A model generated the notes under the pieces. It saw only the letters and a program-made list of their open reading frames with translations. It ran no database searches and had not been told where the DNA came from. The position numbers were made by a program, and so were the translations under genes. A stretch of 7,624 bases of DNA from contig JAHFBQ010000064.1 of the NCBI GenBank assembly GCA_023249935.1, positions 1-7,624 on the forward strand, read 5' to 3'. Source of the DNA: a bacterium. Lineage in GTDB: Bacteria; Babelota; Babeliae; Babelales; RVW-14. Below are positions 5,225 through 7,624 of the stretch, piece by piece. Positions within the stretch are counted from its first letter, which is position 1, and the number at the start of each line of letters is the position of its first letter.

Positions 5225-6595
5225 ATGAATCAGGCAAAGCTGCTTATGCCAATAAAAATTGTCTTATTGTTTTTCACCGTCAGTTTCGTATTGCTCAGTA
5301 ACATGAATGCAATGGCATCGCAGAATGACATGCAAAGAACGCTCGTCTACAACGCTCGCAACCCCGTTAATCGGCCAGTCTTCGCACAACCAAAAACAGC
5401 TCAACAAGCAATACAATCTCCTGCTACCGTCAGCGTACCATCGATTCAGCCGGCGGATGCATCGGTCGGTGCTCCCGTAGAAATCACACCTGTTATCGCA
5501 CCGGTCAGCATAGCACCTGTTCAAACTAACCAACCAGTAAATGCTCCTATTGAAATCGAAGAACCTGAAACACCCAACCAACAAATACAGCCATTTACCA
5601 TTCCAGCAGCTTCTTCAACCCAGATCACCGTTCCGACACCCCAGATGGCGCCTACAATTGCACCAGTAATTGTCCCGCAAGAAAATCCCGCACAACAAGT
5701 CACCATCCCCGCTACATCTGCAACTCAATTCACTATACCAGCAACCCAAACAACCCCCACGGCTACGCCGGTGGTTGTATCACCAGTAGTAAATCCTACA
5801 CAACAAATTACCGTTCCTGTTACAGTCCCTGATGCATCTACCACTCAAGTAACTGTCCCTACAGCTATACCTGTTACCGCACCAACTTCAATACCAACAG
5901 TAATACCACCAACTCAGCAAGTTGCAGTTTCAACTCCTACAACAACAACACAAGTCCAAGGCATGGCATCAGGTGAAATAATATCGCTTAATGATCGTAT
6001 TGCACAGCTTTATGCTCAGATGCAAAACGCACAAGGAAAAACTTTTGATGCTAGAACAAACGCTACTTTCGGAGCATCGCTTGTAGATGTATTCAATGAA
6101 TCGGTAGAAACCCAGTCATTTACCATTCAATTGCTAAGAGCTGCAGCAACCACACCATTGCTCAATGCAGATCAAAGAAATTACGTACTCCAAACCATGA
6201 TTCCAAATCTTGATCAGATTGATGATACCACTAAATCAATTACCCCTACCGCCACCGCACTAGCACCAGAAATTGCAGCAATACCACCAGGCCATTTTAA
6301 AGCTGTTAAAACAAAAAAAGCAGCCACAAAGAAGAGCAAAAAAGATAAAACATCGGCAACCCAGCAAAATAATGCCGCGCCAACCACGCCAGCACCTAGT
6401 GGTAAAAAGAAGAGTAAAAAAGGTAAAAATGCTCACACACCACCAGCTGAAGCAGTTGCAGGCGTAGTTATAGCAACACCGGTTGCGCCCGCAGCCACAA
6501 GTACTTCTGCCGTAGCCGCCAGCGCTACAACCAAGTCCACCGGTAAGAAAAAGAAAAAATCTAGGGCTGCAGCCGCAAGTCCTACAGGCAACTAA
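5225..6595 (+). CDS. exported Pro/Thr/Val-rich repeat protein with lysine-rich tail, function unknown
   Basis: I do not recognise a named family. The 456-residue protein begins with a Sec signal peptide: basic start, hydrophobic core at about 7-25, and likely cleavage after AMA (29-31). Residues about 60-246 are rich in Pro, Thr, Val, Ala and Gln, and look disordered or extended. Within them about 118-246 is built from three to four degenerate units of about 35-38 residues. Each unit carries paired Q-x-T-[VI]-P motifs, near 122/133, 158/168, 194/208 and 232. A helical segment at about 250-335 contains LLNADQRNYVLQTMIP and resembles part of the next gene product. The tail from 357 has three lysine clusters (about 362-375, 393-402, 440-446) separated by Ala/Pro/Thr stretches. 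There is no lipobox, LPxTG motif or second membrane segment. Export to the periplasm, surface or outside is inferred. The basic tail could bind an acidic polymer or nucleic acid, but that is speculation. The gene has its own promoter and terminator. Confidence 0.85.
   Translation: MNQAKLLMPIKIVLLFFTVSFVLLSNMNAMASQNDMQRTLVYNARNPVNRPVFAQPKTAQQAIQSPATVSVPSIQPADASVGAPVEITPVIAPVSIAPVQTNQPVNAPIEIEEPETPNQQIQPFTIPAASSTQITVPTPQMAPTIAPVIVPQENPAQQVTIPATSATQFTIPATQTTPTATPVVVSPVVNPTQQITVPVTVPDASTTQVTVPTAIPVTAPTSIPTVIPPTQQVAVSTPTTTTQVQGMASGEIISLNDRIAQLYAQMQNAQGKTFDARTNATFGASLVDVFNESVETQSFTIQLLRAAATTPLLNADQRNYVLQTMIPNLDQIDDTTKSITPTATALAPEIAAIPPGHFKAVKTKKAATKKSKKDKTSATQQNNAAPTTPAPSGKKKSKKGKNAHTPPAEAVAGVVIATPVAPAATSTSAVAASATTKSTGKKKKKSRAAAASPTGN
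5576..5962 (+). repeat. protein-level super-repeat of about 35-38 residues
   Basis: Residues about 118-246 hold units starting near Asn118, Asn154, Asn190 and Pro228, the last one partial. Each has QQ-x-T-[VI]-P, then a Ser/Thr stretch, then TQ-x-T-[VI]-P, then a Pro/Val/Ala run. The DNA of the units has diverged, so this is an old expansion kept at protein level. Confidence 0.6.
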
Positions 6596-6622
6596 GCATA
6601 TAGAAATCAATCATTTTTACAG

Positions 6623-6650
6623 AAAAGGCCGAGATTTTACTCGGCCTTTT
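6623..6650 (+). terminator. rho-independent terminator
   Basis: AAAAGGCCGAG (6623-6633) and CTCGGCCTTTT (6640-6650) are perfect inverted repeats around a 6-nt loop. They give a 7-bp GC-rich stem followed by TTTT. The structure lies 27 nt after the stop codon of the upstream gene. It separates the two exported-protein genes transcriptionally. Its symmetry would let it work on the other strand as well, although no minus-strand gene ends here. Confidence 0.88.
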
Positions 6651-6665
6651 CAACTTTAAAAATTA

Positions 6666-6694
6666 TTTTCATTTGAATTTTCAACAACTATAGA
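6666..6694 (+). promoter_or_regulatory. weak promoter candidate for the second exported-protein gene
   Basis: TTTTCA (6666-6671) and TATAGA (6689-6694) are 17 nt apart in an AT-rich stretch just after the terminator. Each box matches the sigma70 consensus at four of six positions. A promoter is expected here because the preceding gene is terminated, but other placements are possible. Confidence 0.3.
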
Positions 6695-6773
6695 TTTTTC
6701 TATTTGTCATTTGATATCTTAAAACAAGGGAATTTGTACCTGAACTTAATAAAACCTAAAAAAGGGGTGTCCT

Positions 6774-7624
6774 ATGAAGTATTTATCTACGGTGAGAGTG
6801 ATCTTGTTCTCATTGCTTGCACTCGCTGCTGGCTCGGTACAACCGAGAGCTCTGGATGCGAATTTTGTTACAAAAGCAAGAGGCATGGGAGCTCAGCGCC
6901 CAGGCCTACAGTTTACATTGCTTGCTACTGCGGCAAAAACAGATCCGCAGGATGGGGGTATTCAAAATTCCGTTGCACAAATGGTTCAGGATTCTTTCAG
7001 TGCATTTGAATCAATGGGTCAAAGAGATCAAAAACACACATTCAATGGTTACAAACGTCTGTTAAACACAAATCTTCTTAGTGCCGAACAAAAGGCATAT
7101 TTACAAAATTCAATTATCGCTCCGCTGGAACCTAGAATGTCACAGATCCATCTACAAGATCAGGCGAACAGAGATGCAGCTGACGATGCAACAACTCAAG
7201 CGATGATTCAACAGCTCGGTGGCACAGTAGCAACACCAACAACTCCAGTGCAAGCAGCTCCTGTAGCTAACACACCAGCTCAAGACGTTGCAGTACTTAT
7301 GGCTGCGCCTGTAGTTCACGCAGCTCCAGATCAAGATATTCCGGTTCAAGCTGTAGTTCAAGCAGCAGTTACAGCGCAACCAGTAGCAGTTAATTTGGCC
7401 GCACCTACGACGACAGCTCCTCAGACTGGTACGGTAGCAACACCAACAGCTCCAGAGCAAGCTCCAAATGAAGCAGCTCTTTTGGCAGAACAAAAGCGAA
7501 TACAGGCTCGAAACGATGCACTTATGTTGGCAGAACAAAAGCGAATACAGAATGAAGGTGGAATAAGATATGCTACAGCTGGAATCGCATCAGTTCCACA
7601 GGCTGGCTCGGTCACGCCAGGGCA
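6774..7624 (+). CDS. exported Ala/Gln/Pro-rich protein, paralogue of the upstream gene product (partial, 3' end missing)
   Basis: The frame is open for 283 codons to the window end, with no stop. The ATG has AAGGGG 6 nt upstream (6762-6767). Residues 1-29 form a Sec signal peptide: MKYLSTVR, hydrophobic core to about 20, and probable cleavage near ALDA (26-29). Residues about 62-148 are predicted helical and include KRLLNTNLLSAEQKAYLQNS. This aligns with LLNADQRNYVLQTMIP in the upstream protein (LL-x-A-[DE]-Q-[RK]-x-Y), so the two appear to be diverged paralogues. From about 150 an Ala/Pro/Val/Gln-rich segment carries two copies of a TVATPT-x-P-x-QA motif (151-161 and 220-230). A charged helical or coiled-coil segment follows, with LAEQKRIQ twice (237-244 and 252-259), 15 residues apart. 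The function is unknown. Extracytoplasmic location is inferred from the signal peptide. The missing C-terminus may hold more repeats or a basic tail. Confidence 0.8.
   Translation, partial: MKYLSTVRVILFSLLALAAGSVQPRALDANFVTKARGMGAQRPGLQFTLLATAAKTDPQDGGIQNSVAQMVQDSFSAFESMGQRDQKHTFNGYKRLLNTNLLSAEQKAYLQNSIIAPLEPRMSQIHLQDQANRDAADDATTQAMIQQLGGTVATPTTPVQAAPVANTPAQDVAVLMAAPVVHAAPDQDIPVQAVVQAAVTAQPVAVNLAAPTTTAPQTGTVATPTAPEQAPNEAALLAEQKRIQARNDALMLAEQKRIQNEGGIRYATAGIASVPQAGSVTPG
7227..7462 (+). repeat. 29-nt near-identical direct repeat pair
   Basis: Bases 7227-7255 and 7434-7462 match at 27 of 29 positions (GTAGCAACACCAACA, then CTCCAG, then GCAAGC), offset by 207 nt (69 codons). Both copies are in the same frame and encode VATPT-x-P-x-QA. 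The high DNA identity suggests recent duplication within the gene. Confidence 0.7.
7482..7550 (+). repeat. exact 24-nt direct repeat pair in a coiled-coil segment
   Basis: Bases 7482-7505 and 7527-7550 are identical over 24 nt and in the same frame, encoding LAEQKRIQ. The 45-nt offset (15 codons) suggests a unit that may continue beyond the window. Confidence 0.8.

Noticed and set aside
6260..6610. Cys- and Phe-rich minus-strand frame that looks like a small cysteine-rich protein
   Set aside because: It is the antisense of the Lys/Ala/Thr-rich tail of the exported protein. The apparent cysteines come from reverse-complemented Ala and Thr codons.
7152..7538. Cys-, Ser- and Trp-rich minus-strand frame of 128 codons
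   Set aside because: It is a shadow of the Gln/Ala/Pro-rich second exported protein, with no plausible start region. It is repetitive only because the sense repeats are.
7227..7550. Direct repeats considered as a CRISPR array
   Set aside because: Only two copies of each repeat, irregular spacing, and all lie in frame in one coding sequence.

Overview
The window looks like a piece of a bacterial chromosome with two parts. It has Shine-Dalgarno sites, sigma70-like promoter boxes, an intrinsic terminator and Sec-type signal peptides. GC content is moderate. Nothing here fixes the taxon. A Gram-negative-type, possibly host-associated lineage (for example a candidate phylum such as Dependentiae) is only a guess, based on the long Ala/Gln/Pro/Thr-rich exported proteins next to a mevalonate operon.

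Part one (about 44-5057, minus strand) is a compact five-gene operon for the upper mevalonate pathway. In transcription order it encodes class II HMG-CoA reductase, archaeal-type HMG-CoA synthase, an archaeal/SCP2-type acetoacetyl-CoA thiolase, a DUF35 zinc-ribbon/OB-fold protein and mevalonate kinase. Gaps are 11 and 17 nt, then about 9 nt (with the DUF35 start proposed here), then a 1-nt TAATG overlap. A strong promoter candidate (TTGACA, 17 nt, TAATTT) lies about 55-85 nt upstream of the first gene. Together the enzymes would take acetyl-CoA to mevalonate 5-phosphate. In archaea, thiolase, DUF35 and HMG-CoA synthase form one complex that channels acetoacetyl-CoA, and the gene order suggests the same here. 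The later kinase, decarboxylase and isomerase genes are not in the window.

The mevalonate kinase gene carries a GC-rich palindromic element (about 509-578) that is translated in frame. It adds roughly 20-27 residues compared with the usual family spacing. This resembles the protein-coding palindromic elements known from Rickettsia and Wolbachia and is the most striking single observation.

Part two (5129-7624, plus strand) holds two adjacent, separately transcribed genes for exported proteins of unknown function. The first (456 aa) has a signal peptide, a Pro/Thr/Val-rich region with about 35-38-residue super-repeats, a helical segment and a lysine-rich tail. The second runs off the window. 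It has a signal peptide, a related helical segment, an Ala/Pro/Gln/Val-rich region and near-identical DNA repeats. The helical segments share an LL-x-A-[DE]-Q-[RK]-x-Y-like motif, so the two look like diverged paralogues of an apparently undescribed secreted family. A clean hairpin terminator separates them.

A possible C-terminal tail of another plus-strand gene ends at 52, converging on mevalonate kinase. No tRNA, rRNA, CRISPR array, transposase or origin was seen.
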